Made by a program: the position numbers and the translations under genes. 64,000 nucleotides of DNA from positions 1,736,001 to 1,800,000 of the forward strand of contig NZ_CP019285.1 of NCBI RefSeq assembly GCF_000226975.2, written 5' to 3'. Positions 9,301 through 17,132 of the stretch are shown here, in pieces (within the stretch, counting starts at the first letter, position 1; the number at the start of each line of letters is the position of its first letter). The notes beneath the pieces were generated by a model. It saw only the letters and a list, made by a program, of their open reading frames with translations. It made no database searches and was not told the origin of the DNA. The stretch is from Halobiforma lacisalsi AJ5 (GTDB lineage Archaea > Halobacteriota > Halobacteria > Halobacteriales > Natrialbaceae).

Positions 9301-10938
9301 ATGAACATAGCTAGTGTCGTCCCGAACAGGGTCCGACGACGGTACAGCGCGAAAATCGCCGCGGCACTCGGCTGTGTCGTCGTCGTGACGCTTGCCTTTG
9401 GTCTGCTCTTTGGAACGTACATTCACGCGGGGCCGGAGGCCGAGGCTGCCGATCGGGCGACTGCCGCGGTGACCGGGCTTCTGGTCGTCTTCTTCATGAA
9501 CCTCGGCCTGTTCGGGATCGTCATCGGGGGCAACACCGCACTCGCCCTCGATCGACTCGGCGGTCGGGCCGAGCGGATCGGGGACGGCGAGTTCGACGTC
9601 GACCTCGAGACCGGCCGGATCGACGAAGTGGGGCAACTCTACGACTCCGTCGCGGACATGCGGGATTCCCTCGAGGAGTCGCTCGAGGAACTCGAGGTCG
9701 AACAGGAACGCGCCCAGGAGGCCCAGCGGGAGGCCGAACGCCGTGCCGACGAACTCGAGGAGGAACGACAGCGCGTCCAGGAGGCCCGCCGCGAGGTCGA
9801 GCACAAGAACGAACGGCTCGTCGCGGAGGCCGAACGGTTCTCCGAGGTGATGGACGCCTGTGCCGACGGCGAACTCGACCGCCGACTCGAGCCGGAGATC
9901 GAGGACGAAGCGCTCGAGGCGATCGCGGACTCGTTCAACGAGATGCTCGACCGGATCGGCGACCTCGTCGCCGAAGTCCAGACCTCGGCCGAGACCGTCG
10001 AGGACGTCGCGACCGACCTCCAGACCTCGAGCGAGCAGATCCGGACCGCGAGCCAGGACGTCGCGGAGTCGGTCCAGGGGATCGCCGACGGCGCGGCCGA
10101 ACAGACCGACGACCTCGACGCGGCGGCAAGCGAGGTCAGTGACCTCTCGGCGGCGACCGAGGAGGTTGCGGCGACGACCTCCGAGATCGCCGAGCAGTCC
10201 GAGGAGGTCGCCACCCTGGCCGACGAGGGGCAGGCGATGGCCTCCGAGGCAGCGCACAACATCGGCTCGCTGGTCGATACTACCGAGACCGTCGCGCAGA
10301 CGGCCGAGCAACTCGAGCGCGAGACCGAACAGATCGGCGAGATCATCGCCCTGATCGACGATATCGCGGACCAGACGAACTTGCTGGCACTGAACGCCTC
10401 GATCGAGGCTGCGACGGCGAACGCCGACGGTGACGGGTTCAGCGTCGTCGCCAACGAGATCAAGTCCCTCGCGGAGGAGACGATGGACGCCGTCGACGAC
10501 ATCGAGGCGACCCTCGAGTCGATCCGCGAGCGGACAGCGACGACGGCCGACGAGATCGCGACCGTCGACGAAGAGATGAAAACCACGGCGACGCTGGTCG
10601 ACGACCTCGAGTCCAAACAGGAGACGATCGCCGACGGGATCGGTCAGGTCGACGGCAGTATCCAGGAGATCGCCTCGACAGCCGACGATCAGGCGACCGC
10701 CGCCGAAGAACTGGCGACGATCGTCGACACCGTTGCCGACGTCTCGATGGAGACGAGCGACGAGGCCGAAGGGGCCGCCGCCGCAGCCGAGGAGACGACC
10801 GCGACGATCGACGAAGTGTCGACGACCGCGACGGACCTCGAGGACGATGCCCGGGAACTCCGTGAACTGATCGGTTCGTTCACCATCGGCGGCAGCCGAT
10901 CCGGCGCGCGAACGGCCGCCCCGTCGGGGGGTGATTGA
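9301..10938 (+). CDS. methyl-accepting, rhodopsin-transducer-like chemotaxis protein
   Basis: 545 residues. Two transmembrane helices (about 17-41 and 55-84) are separated by only about 15 residues. A HAMP linker follows (about 82-135), then a long coiled coil, a second HAMP-like stretch (about 180-235) and the signalling hairpin (IADQTNLLALNASIEA near residues 355-370, then GFSVVANEIKSLAEETMDA). The short extracytoplasmic loop has no room for a ligand domain, the layout of sensory-rhodopsin transducers of the Htr type. The stop overlaps or abuts the opsin-like gene, as in htr-sop pairs. It probably signals to CheA/CheW encoded elsewhere. Confidence 0.9.
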   Translation: MNIASVVPNRVRRRYSAKIAAALGCVVVVTLAFGLLFGTYIHAGPEAEAADRATAAVTGLLVVFFMNLGLFGIVIGGNTALALDRLGGRAERIGDGEFDVDLETGRIDEVGQLYDSVADMRDSLEESLEELEVEQERAQEAQREAERRADELEEERQRVQEARREVEHKNERLVAEAERFSEVMDACADGELDRRLEPEIEDEALEAIADSFNEMLDRIGDLVAEVQTSAETVEDVATDLQTSSEQIRTASQDVAESVQGIADGAAEQTDDLDAAASEVSDLSAATEEVAATTSEIAEQSEEVATLADEGQAMASEAAHNIGSLVDTTETVAQTAEQLERETEQIGEIIALIDDIADQTNLLALNASIEAATANADGDGFSVVANEIKSLAEETMDAVDDIEATLESIRERTATTADEIATVDEEMKTTATLVDDLESKQETIADGIGQVDGSIQEIASTADDQATAAEELATIVDTVADVSMETSDEAEGAAAAAEETTATIDEVSTTATDLEDDARELRELIGSFTIGGSRSGARTAAPSGGD

Positions 10939-10940
10939 GC

Positions 10941-11684
10941 GTGTTCGAAGCAATCCAGACGCTGGTCGTCGGAACGTCGGTCCTCGCGCTCGCAGCGGTC
11001 GCCTTTTTGTTCGCCGCGCGGCGGCTGCCCGCCGCCGGTCGTTCGTATGGCTATGCTGCCGCCGTCGCAGCCGGAGCGATGGCGGCCACGTACGTCGCGA
11101 TGACGGCCACCGAATCGATGGCAGCCGGCGCCGGGACCGACTTCGCCAGGTTCGTCGGCTACACGGTCATCTGGTCGGTGATCTGTACCGTCGTGGCGGG
11201 TGTCGCTGGCGTCGGTCGGCGTCTCGCAGCCGCGCTGCTGGCGGTCGTCGTCGTGCGCCTCTGGATCACTTACGGAAGCTGGCAGGTCGAGGGGACGGTC
11301 GGTTCGGCGCTAGCGATCGTCCCGTTCGCGCTCCTCCTCGTCGCTATCTACCTGCTGTTCGGCCCGTTCATGCGAGCGGTCTCATCGACCAGCGGGGAGC
11401 GACAGTTGCTGTACGCGAAACTCCGAAACTTGGTCGTGCTGGGCTGGCTGGCGCTCGTCGTGACTGGCCTCCTCGGCGAGGCGTTCGGACTCACGACGGA
11501 TTTCGTCGCCATAGTCGCTTCGACGTACATCGAGGCTGTACTGCTCGTCGGCTTCGGCGGCATCGTCGTCCGGAGCGGCCGCGCCCTCGCAGCGACCGCC
11601 GCGTCCGGCGACCTGAACCCGTTTATGAGGGACGGAACCGCTTCCGGCGAGGGGCTCGAGGATCGCGCCGGATCGCCGTCCTGA
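10941..11684 (+). CDS. opsin-fold (microbial rhodopsin family) protein lacking the retinal lysine
   Basis: About 247 residues and seven hydrophobic helices. I chose GTG 10941, 2 bp after the transducer stop; TTG 10935 is also in frame. Numbering here uses the TTG start. Helix C has ARFVGYT (Arg72 at bacteriorhodopsin Arg82), helix F has LRNLVVLGWLAL (Trp171 at Trp182). Helix G reads STYIEAVLLVGFGGIVVRS. Glu200 falls at Asp212, but the Schiff-base Lys216 position is Leu204; Asp85 is Gly and Pro186 is Val. It therefore should not bind retinal covalently. Coupling to a two-TM transducer suggests a membrane sensor using another ligand or stimulus. The loss is seen directly; the role is inference. 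Confidence 0.82.
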   Translation: MFEAIQTLVVGTSVLALAAVAFLFAARRLPAAGRSYGYAAAVAAGAMAATYVAMTATESMAAGAGTDFARFVGYTVIWSVICTVVAGVAGVGRRLAAALLAVVVVRLWITYGSWQVEGTVGSALAIVPFALLLVAIYLLFGPFMRAVSSTSGERQLLYAKLRNLVVLGWLALVVTGLLGEAFGLTTDFVAIVASTYIEAVLLVGFGGIVVRSGRALAATAASGDLNPFMRDGTASGEGLEDRAGSPS

Positions 11685-12240
11685 CCGGCCGCTCGCGGGT
11701 CCCAGCGCGTGCGGTCGTCGGAGCCCGCCTTCGTCCGAATACGCCCCCGACCGCGCGATCCCGTCCTCTTCGTACCCGACGACGCGCCGCCGACTCGAGC
11801 GATGGCTGCGCTCGAGACCTGTCCCGTAGCCACGTCCGCCACGAACGGCCCGATCGGATTCCCTCGCCGACCAGTCGGGACCGACTCCGCCGAAGGGACT
11901 CGACTCGATACGCACCCTCCTCGAGTCGCCCGTCGTCGCCCTCGAGTACAACGCGGTGAGACGGTGTTGTCCTCGAGGGCGATCGCGATCGCGATCGTAT
12001 CCAGCAGTTCGTGACTGGACCATCGATCGAGATGACTCGGCGGCCGTCCCTTCGGACGACGTCCCGGGGGACCCGGGTCGTCGAGTCCTTGGACGGGATC
12101 GGTTCGCTGTCGTGTTTCGCGACCGGGTACTCACTCGATCTACCAGTAGTACCACTTTCGTTAGTATAATTGGAATAGAACAGATCCATCCGGAACGGAC
12201 GATCGGCTCGAGGGCTACGACTCGAACGTCGGTCGTCGAA
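11685..12240. other. 556-bp gap without a convincing gene
   Basis: Frames open here on both strands have arginine-rich shadow composition. CTCGAG is present, so this is native DNA. The end near 12,150-12,180 is AT-rich. No repeat or RNA gene is recognised. Confidence 0.5.
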
Positions 12241-12873
12241 TCACTCGCCGGTCGACTGACAGTCGCACCCGCCCTGGTCGAGCAGGTCCCTGATCGTGTA
12301 CTGGGTCTTGCAATCTTCACAGGTGATCGTGACGTTGACGAGGACGTTGAACTCGCCGACCTCGAGCACGCCGCTGCGCTCGAGCTGTTCGACCGTGTCC
12401 TCGGTGACCGCGGCGGTTCGGTTCCGCAGTGCCCCGAGTTTGTCCCTGCTTCGCTCGAGCCGTTCCTCGTCGCTCGGACTCTCGAGCGACGCCTCGAGGC
12501 AGTCCGTCAGGTGGTTGTAGACCGTCTGGTGGGAGACGAAGTCGCTCTCGACGTCCTCCACGGGGACGGCATCGCGCTCGAGTTCCTTGCGGGTCTGGAC
12601 TCGAGTCCCGCTGCTGACCTCGTCGTCCGTCAGCAGCCGGTACGTGTTCTCCACTTCGCCGTCCTTGTAGCCCAGTCCGGCATCGTCGAGCGCGGCGGCG
12701 AGCACCCGCTTGTTCACGTGTTCCGCGAGGTCGCGGGTGCTGTATCGCTCGTCGGTCTCGTCGGTCCAGCGGCGAACGAGGTCGGCGTCGAGGTCGGCGA
12801 GCCCGTACCGGTCTGCGACGCGCCCGACCTTGCATCCGCACGTCTCGCTCGACCCCTCGTCGGATTGGCTCAC
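12241..12873 (-). CDS. rdfA: rod-determining factor RdfA-like protein
   Basis: 210 residues. The N terminus ETCGCKVGRVADRYGL and the layout are those of haloarchaeal RdfA-type proteins: a helix-turn-helix-like RDLAEHVNKRVLAAALDDAGL, a central domain with VYNHLTDCLEASLE, a coiled region and a C-terminal CEDC...CDC metal-ribbon. The family is linked to rod-shape development in Haloferax; several paralogs per genome are usual, so this copy may have another regulatory role. The C-terminal cysteines suggest zinc binding. It has its own TATA box. Confidence 0.75.
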   Translation of the reverse strand: MSQSDEGSSETCGCKVGRVADRYGLADLDADLVRRWTDETDERYSTRDLAEHVNKRVLAAALDDAGLGYKDGEVENTYRLLTDDEVSSGTRVQTRKELERDAVPVEDVESDFVSHQTVYNHLTDCLEASLESPSDEERLERSRDKLGALRNRTAAVTEDTVEQLERSGVLEVGEFNVLVNVTITCEDCKTQYTIRDLLDQGGCDCQSTGE

Positions 12874-12894
12874 CCTCGAGGGTCGTCGCTCGCC

Positions 12895-12902
12895 AGTAAA
12901 AA
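12895..12902 (-). promoter_or_regulatory. TATA-like box of the rdfA-like gene
   Basis: TTTTTACT on the minus strand, centred about 25 bp before the ATG at 12873. This is the spacing expected for a leaderless haloarchaeal transcript. Confidence 0.4.
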
Positions 12903-13046
12903 GGTTCGGGGTTTACAGTGATACGTTCGTAACGGGCCGGCGGTCGTCCAGGACGGTGGTGTGGACGACAGATTCATACACTATCGGATAGTTTCGCAGA
13001 AAGATTTGAACGGTTATGTGTGGGGCTGCGGTCGAATCAGGCGCTT

Positions 13047-14435
13047 TCACCCCTTTCGATTGCGACCGGAGTCGGCCGGGGAGGCGACCACGATCGCCCG
13101 CAGATCGTTGACGTTCGTTCCCGTCGGTCCAGTTCGGACGACGGCCTCGGCCTCCTCGAGCACGGAAAGCGCGTCGTTGCCCTCGAGAGCGGATCTCCCC
13201 GTCCGCTCGGGGACCGCCGTCGCGTCGGCGATCGCCCCCGCGACGTCGGTGGCGCCGTCGATCCCGTCCGTGTCGACCGCCGAGACTACGACCCCCCCGT
13301 CGTCACGATCGAGTGCGAGCGCGCCGGCGAGGACGAACTCCTGATTGGGGCCGCCCCGGCCGTGGTCGTCGGCGAGGGTCACCGTCGTTTCGCCTCCCGA
13401 GAGAAGTACCGCGGGCGGTTCGACCGGCGAGCCGTGTTCCCGACACTCCTCGGCGATCGCGACGTGGGTGAGCGCGGCCTCTCGGGCCTCGCCGCGGACG
13501 CCCGAGGCGAGCACCAACGGCTCGTAACCTCGTTCGGCCGCGACGTCGGCGGCCGCCTCGAGTGCAGTCCGACCGTTGCCGAGGATCCTGACGTCCGTCC
13601 GATCGAAGGCTGAGTCGTCCGCGGTCGGCGTCTCGGGGTGGTCGCCGTCCGATCCCCCATCGAGGTATTTACGTACCGAATCGGGGACCTCGAGGTCGTA
13701 GCGATCGAGGACCGCGAGCGCGTCGGCGTAGGTCGAAGGATCGGGGACGGTCGGGCCGCTGGCGATCACGCTCGGATCGTCACCGACGACGTCGCTGATC
13801 GGCAGGGTGAGGACGGTCGCCGGTGCGGCGACGCGTGCGAGGCGGCCGCCCTTGATCGCCGAGCAGTGTTTGCGGACGGCGTTGATCTCGTCGATCGAGG
13901 CACCGCAGGCGAGCAGTTCCTCTGTCACCATACGGAGGTCGTCGATCGACAGCGGCTCGGCCGGAGCCGCAAGCAGCGCGCTGCCGCCGCCGGTGATGGC
14001 GGCGACGACCAGGTCGTTCGCTCCCGCGTTTCGGGCGTGCTCGAGGACCGTCCGGGCACTCTCGACGCCTGTCGGGCTCGGAACCGGGTGGTCCCCCTCG
14101 AGCACGTCGACGACGGAAGTCTCGACCGGGTCGTCGGTGACCACCGCACCGCCCGTCAGTCGATCGCCGAACGCCTCCTCGAGCGCCGCGGCGAAGTGGC
14201 CAGCGGCGTTCCCGGCACCCACGAGGACGACGTCGTCGTACGCCTCGAGGTCGTGTTCGGTGCAACGGCCCTCGACGTCCGTGACCGAGAGGGTCCCCGC
14301 CGAGACCGAGAGTCGGCGTTTCACGAGGGTTTCGGGTCGAGCGGCTTCGATGCCTCGCCGCAGACACTCGAGGGCAGTGTCGTAGGCGTCGGGGTCGTCC
14401 GTCGGGATTCGTTCCGGGCGGTCGATCTCGAGCAT
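13047..14435 (-). CDS. gckA: glycerate 2-kinase (GckA / MOFRL-type)
   Basis: 462 residues from the ATG at 14435 (MLEIDRPE). The N-terminal DUF4147 domain contains VVLVGAGNAAGHFAAALEE and ITGGGSALLAAP, followed by INAVRKHCSAIKGGRLARVAAPATVLTLPISDVVGDDPSVIASGPTVPD. The C-terminal MOFRL domain contains VLLSGGETTVT, GRGGPNQEFVLAGAL and TDGIDGATDVAGA. It phosphorylates D-glycerate to 2-phosphoglycerate with ATP, joining glycerate or sugar-acid breakdown to lower glycolysis. It faces away from the IclR gene and is close to the hydroxy-acid catabolic region, which fits that role. Confidence 0.93.
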   Translation of the reverse strand: MLEIDRPERIPTDDPDAYDTALECLRRGIEAARPETLVKRRLSVSAGTLSVTDVEGRCTEHDLEAYDDVVLVGAGNAAGHFAAALEEAFGDRLTGGAVVTDDPVETSVVDVLEGDHPVPSPTGVESARTVLEHARNAGANDLVVAAITGGGSALLAAPAEPLSIDDLRMVTEELLACGASIDEINAVRKHCSAIKGGRLARVAAPATVLTLPISDVVGDDPSVIASGPTVPDPSTYADALAVLDRYDLEVPDSVRKYLDGGSDGDHPETPTADDSAFDRTDVRILGNGRTALEAAADVAAERGYEPLVLASGVRGEAREAALTHVAIAEECREHGSPVEPPAVLLSGGETTVTLADDHGRGGPNQEFVLAGALALDRDDGGVVVSAVDTDGIDGATDVAGAIADATAVPERTGRSALEGNDALSVLEEAEAVVRTGPTGTNVNDLRAIVVASPADSGRNRKG

Positions 14436-14543
14436 GTCTGGGGGTGCGGCGACGACGATCATGTATCTACTGGGCCCACGGCTGGATGGACTCGCTCGAG
14501 GGGGATAGTTGGCGTCCTGAAAACACCGACGATCTACTCTCTA

Positions 14544-14572
14544 TCTGATATTGTGGGATATACTATATCAGA
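14544..14572. promoter_or_regulatory. inverted repeat upstream of glycerate kinase
   Basis: Perfect 8-bp arms TCTGATAT and ATATCAGA with a 13-bp spacer, 109 bp upstream of the glycerate kinase ATG. It is a candidate operator for the neighbouring IclR-type regulator or another dimeric factor. Confidence 0.4.
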
Positions 14573-15024
14573 AACGGGGAATGGCTTCCAAAGGAGTATT
14601 CGACCGACAAAGCGGAAGAGAACTACATAACTAATTCGTGTTAGTTCTGGATCGGCTACGAACAGTGAAACGTTCTGGATCCTCGATCTCGTTCGTTACA
14701 CCGGTAATGAACCGTGATTTTCTTACGTAGGTACGGTTGTAATCCGCGTGCGATCAGCGAAATCCGAGTATGCCGGATACGATTTCGAGTCATAACCAGC
14801 GCTTCGATAGTGTTTCGAGCAGCAAATACACTGAGATATCCGATATCGGCGTCTCCGACCTGTCCGGAAACATTACGTGGAACCGACTCGAGCGACGCGG
14901 TACTGCTCGAGCTCGGAATCGACTCGGTCCCGATCCAACCGCTGATTTCGGCGTCTTTGTACCGTAACGACGATCGGTTCGATTCTCACCCGCCTGAATT
15001 CGAAGCGCGAGTAGTCGACTTTAT

Positions 15025-15038
15025 CGGAAAAATTTCCG
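15025..15038. promoter_or_regulatory. short palindrome 45 bp upstream of the first IclR gene
   Basis: CGGAAA-AA-TTTCCG, two perfect 6-bp arms. It lies just upstream of the probable promoter of the IclR gene at 15083, a typical autoregulatory position. Confidence 0.4.
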
Positions 15039-15082
15039 GCAAAGCCGAAACACTTCTTAGCCCGTGGACGCGTGTCGTTTTC

Positions 15083-15832
15083 ATGACGGACGCACCGAAC
15101 CGGTCGGTCGAGCGCGGGTTCGCCATCGTCGACGAGCTCGCCGAAAACGGTGGCGGGCGGGTTTCCGAACTGGCCGAACGCCTCGAGATGCCGGTCAGTA
15201 CCGTCCACGACTACCTGCGGACGCTGGTCGCGACTGGCTACGTGACCAGGGAGGGCAAGGAGTATCGGACGACGACCCGGTTTCTCGAGGTCGGGCACCG
15301 TCACCGCCACCGGCTGGAGATCTACAAGGCCGTCCGGGACCAACTCGAGACGGTCGCCGCCGAAACCGGCGAGCACGCGACGCTGCTGATCGAGGAGGAC
15401 GACCAGGCCGTCATCCTCGCCGTCGAAGAGGGACCCGACGCCATCAATCTGTTCGCGTATCCCGGGGCACGGATGCCCTTACACGTTACCGCACCGGGAA
15501 AAGCGATGCTCGCACACATGCCCGAGGAGCGGGTCGAGTCGCTCCTCGAGGGTGACCTCGTGTCGGTGACCTCCCAGACCGTTACCGACCCCGACCGGCT
15601 GCGCGAACAACTCGAGGCCGTCCGCGAGCGCGGGTACGCGGTCGACGAGGGCGAGCGCATCGCGGGAATGGTCTGTGTCGCCGCGCCGGTGCTGGACAAG
15701 GACGACCGACTGCGCGGGGCGATCTGCCTCTGCGGACCGGAGAGTCGACTCGACGAGTCGCGGCGGGCCGAGATCGGCGAGGTCGTCGAACGGGCAGCGA
15801 ACGTGACGCAAGTCAACCTCGACTACGTGTAG
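15083..15832 (+). CDS. IclR-family transcriptional regulator
   Basis: 249 residues from the ATG at 15083. The N-terminal winged helix (about 8-62, VSELAERLEMPVSTVHDYLRTLVATGYV) is followed by the IclR effector domain (about 75-249) with LHVTAPGKAMLAHMPEERV and EGERIAGMVCVAAPVLD. IclR proteins bind small carboxylic or phenolic acids and control nearby catabolic genes. The acyl-CoA dehydrogenase gene starts about 50 bp downstream in the same direction, so co-transcription or control of that gene and the mutase is likely. Confidence 0.93.
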   Translation: MTDAPNRSVERGFAIVDELAENGGGRVSELAERLEMPVSTVHDYLRTLVATGYVTREGKEYRTTTRFLEVGHRHRHRLEIYKAVRDQLETVAAETGEHATLLIEEDDQAVILAVEEGPDAINLFAYPGARMPLHVTAPGKAMLAHMPEERVESLLEGDLVSVTSQTVTDPDRLREQLEAVRERGYAVDEGERIAGMVCVAAPVLDKDDRLRGAICLCGPESRLDESRRAEIGEVVERAANVTQVNLDYV

Positions 15833-15883
15833 GGCGTCGGACGCCGTCGGCAACTTTACTATCCTCCTCCCGGAAACCCCGGT

Positions 15884-17029
15884 ATGGAACTTTCAGACGA
15901 ACAGGAACTCGTCCGGGAGAGCATCCGGGAGTTCGTCGCGGAGGAGGTCACCCCCGTGGTCGACGAGGCCGACGAAAACCAGGAGTTCCCCGAGGAGGTC
16001 TGGGACGGCCTCGCTGAACTCGGTCTCACCGGACTCACGGTCCCCGAGGAGTACGGCGGTTTCGATGCCGATCGGCTGACCTACAGCATCGCCAACGAGG
16101 AAGTGGCGTACGGCGATCTTTCGCTGGCCACCGCGCTGTCGGTCCATTGCATGGCGGCGTCGTGCATCCGCGAGTTCGGCTCCGAGCAACACCGCGAGGA
16201 GTGGCTGCCCCAGATGGTGGACGGCCGCCCCGTCGGGGCGTTCGCCCTCTCGGAGCCCGAGGCCGGGTCGAACCCGGCGGAGATGAGCACCCAGGCCCGA
16301 CTCGACGAGGAAAACGGCGAGTACGTCATCAACGGCAAGAAGCAGTGGATCACGAACGGGAAACGGGCCGGCGTCGTGATCCTGTTCGCCAAGACGGACC
16401 GCGACGACCCCGACACCGTCACCCAGTTCCTCGTCCCGAAGGACGCCGAGGGCCTCGAGGTCGGCAAGAAGGAGGACAAACTCGGCCTGCGAGCCAGCGA
16501 CACGACGACGCTGATTTTCGACGACGTGCGGATTCCGGAGGAGAACCGCCTGACAGAGGTCGGTAGGGGACTCAAGGCTGCCTTCTCCATCCTGACGGTC
16601 GGTCGGATCGCCATCGCGAGCCAGGCCGTCGGGCTGGCCCAGGCGGCGCTTGACGACGCCGTCGCCTACAGCGAACAGCGCGAGCAGTTCGGGCAGCCGA
16701 TCGCGGACCACCAGACGATCGGTCACAAGCTTGCGGACATGCAGACGAAGGTCCAGGCCTCGCGGCTGCTTGCCCGCGACGCCGCCCGGAAGAACGAGGA
16801 CGGGGTCGATCCGATGGCCGCCAGCATGGCGAAGTACTTCGCGAGCGAGGCCGCCGTCGAAGTCGCCAACGAGGCCGTCCAGATCCACGGCGGCTACGGC
16901 TACACGACCGACTTCGATGTCGAACGCTACTACCGGGACGCCAAGATCACGACGATATACGAGGGGACCACCGAGATCCAGAAAGAGATTATCGCGCGAC
17001 ACGTCCGCGAATCGGGCGGAAGTCGCTAG
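15884..17029 (+). CDS. acyl-CoA dehydrogenase
   Basis: 381 residues, normal for the short/medium-chain family. The helical N-terminal domain (MELSDEQELVRESIREFVAEEV), FAD-binding middle domain (GAFALSEPEAGSNPAEMSTQA, KQWITNG) and C-terminal domain (GQPIADHQTIGHKLADM, EVANEAVQIHGGYGYTTDFDVERYYRDAKITTIYEGTTEIQ) are complete. Glu360 in YEGT is the expected catalytic base. It oxidises an acyl-CoA to the enoyl-CoA and passes electrons to ETF. It sits between the IclR gene and methylmalonyl-CoA mutase, which suggests branched-chain or odd-chain acyl-CoA breakdown. Confidence 0.95.
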   Translation: MELSDEQELVRESIREFVAEEVTPVVDEADENQEFPEEVWDGLAELGLTGLTVPEEYGGFDADRLTYSIANEEVAYGDLSLATALSVHCMAASCIREFGSEQHREEWLPQMVDGRPVGAFALSEPEAGSNPAEMSTQARLDEENGEYVINGKKQWITNGKRAGVVILFAKTDRDDPDTVTQFLVPKDAEGLEVGKKEDKLGLRASDTTTLIFDDVRIPEENRLTEVGRGLKAAFSILTVGRIAIASQAVGLAQAALDDAVAYSEQREQFGQPIADHQTIGHKLADMQTKVQASRLLARDAARKNEDGVDPMAASMAKYFASEAAVEVANEAVQIHGGYGYTTDFDVERYYRDAKITTIYEGTTEIQKEIIARHVRESGGSR

Positions 17030-17132
17030 ACTGGGCTGTCTCGAAAGCCAGGTTCGACGGTCGGTCGGTCTTTCCCCGGATTCTCCCGTAACCACACAAG
17101 ACTTTAGAAACCCGGCGTACACGTATTTACCA

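Larger units (their letters stand above)
14463..15082. other. 620-bp divergent intergenic region between glycerate kinase and IclR gene
   Basis: This gap is AT-rich compared with the flanks and contains two separate inverted repeats (listed individually). Open frames on the plus strand ahead of the IclR gene are not protein-like in composition. No RNA gene is recognised. Confidence 0.5.

Noticed and set aside
8260-10953. 897-codon open frame on the minus strand
   Set aside because: It is an antisense shadow of the Nif3-like and transducer genes; its composition is low-complexity Asp/Arg/Leu with no motif, whereas the plus-strand products carry complete domains.
10941-11684. Functional bacteriorhodopsin or sensory rhodopsin
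   Set aside because: Leu occupies the Schiff-base lysine position and the Asp85 and Pro186 equivalents are missing; no other lysine lies in helix G.
14714-15082. Upstream extension of the first IclR gene
   Set aside because: The frame is open but its residues are not domain-like; the ATG at 15083 begins a complete winged helix, and the upstream DNA contains operator-like repeats.
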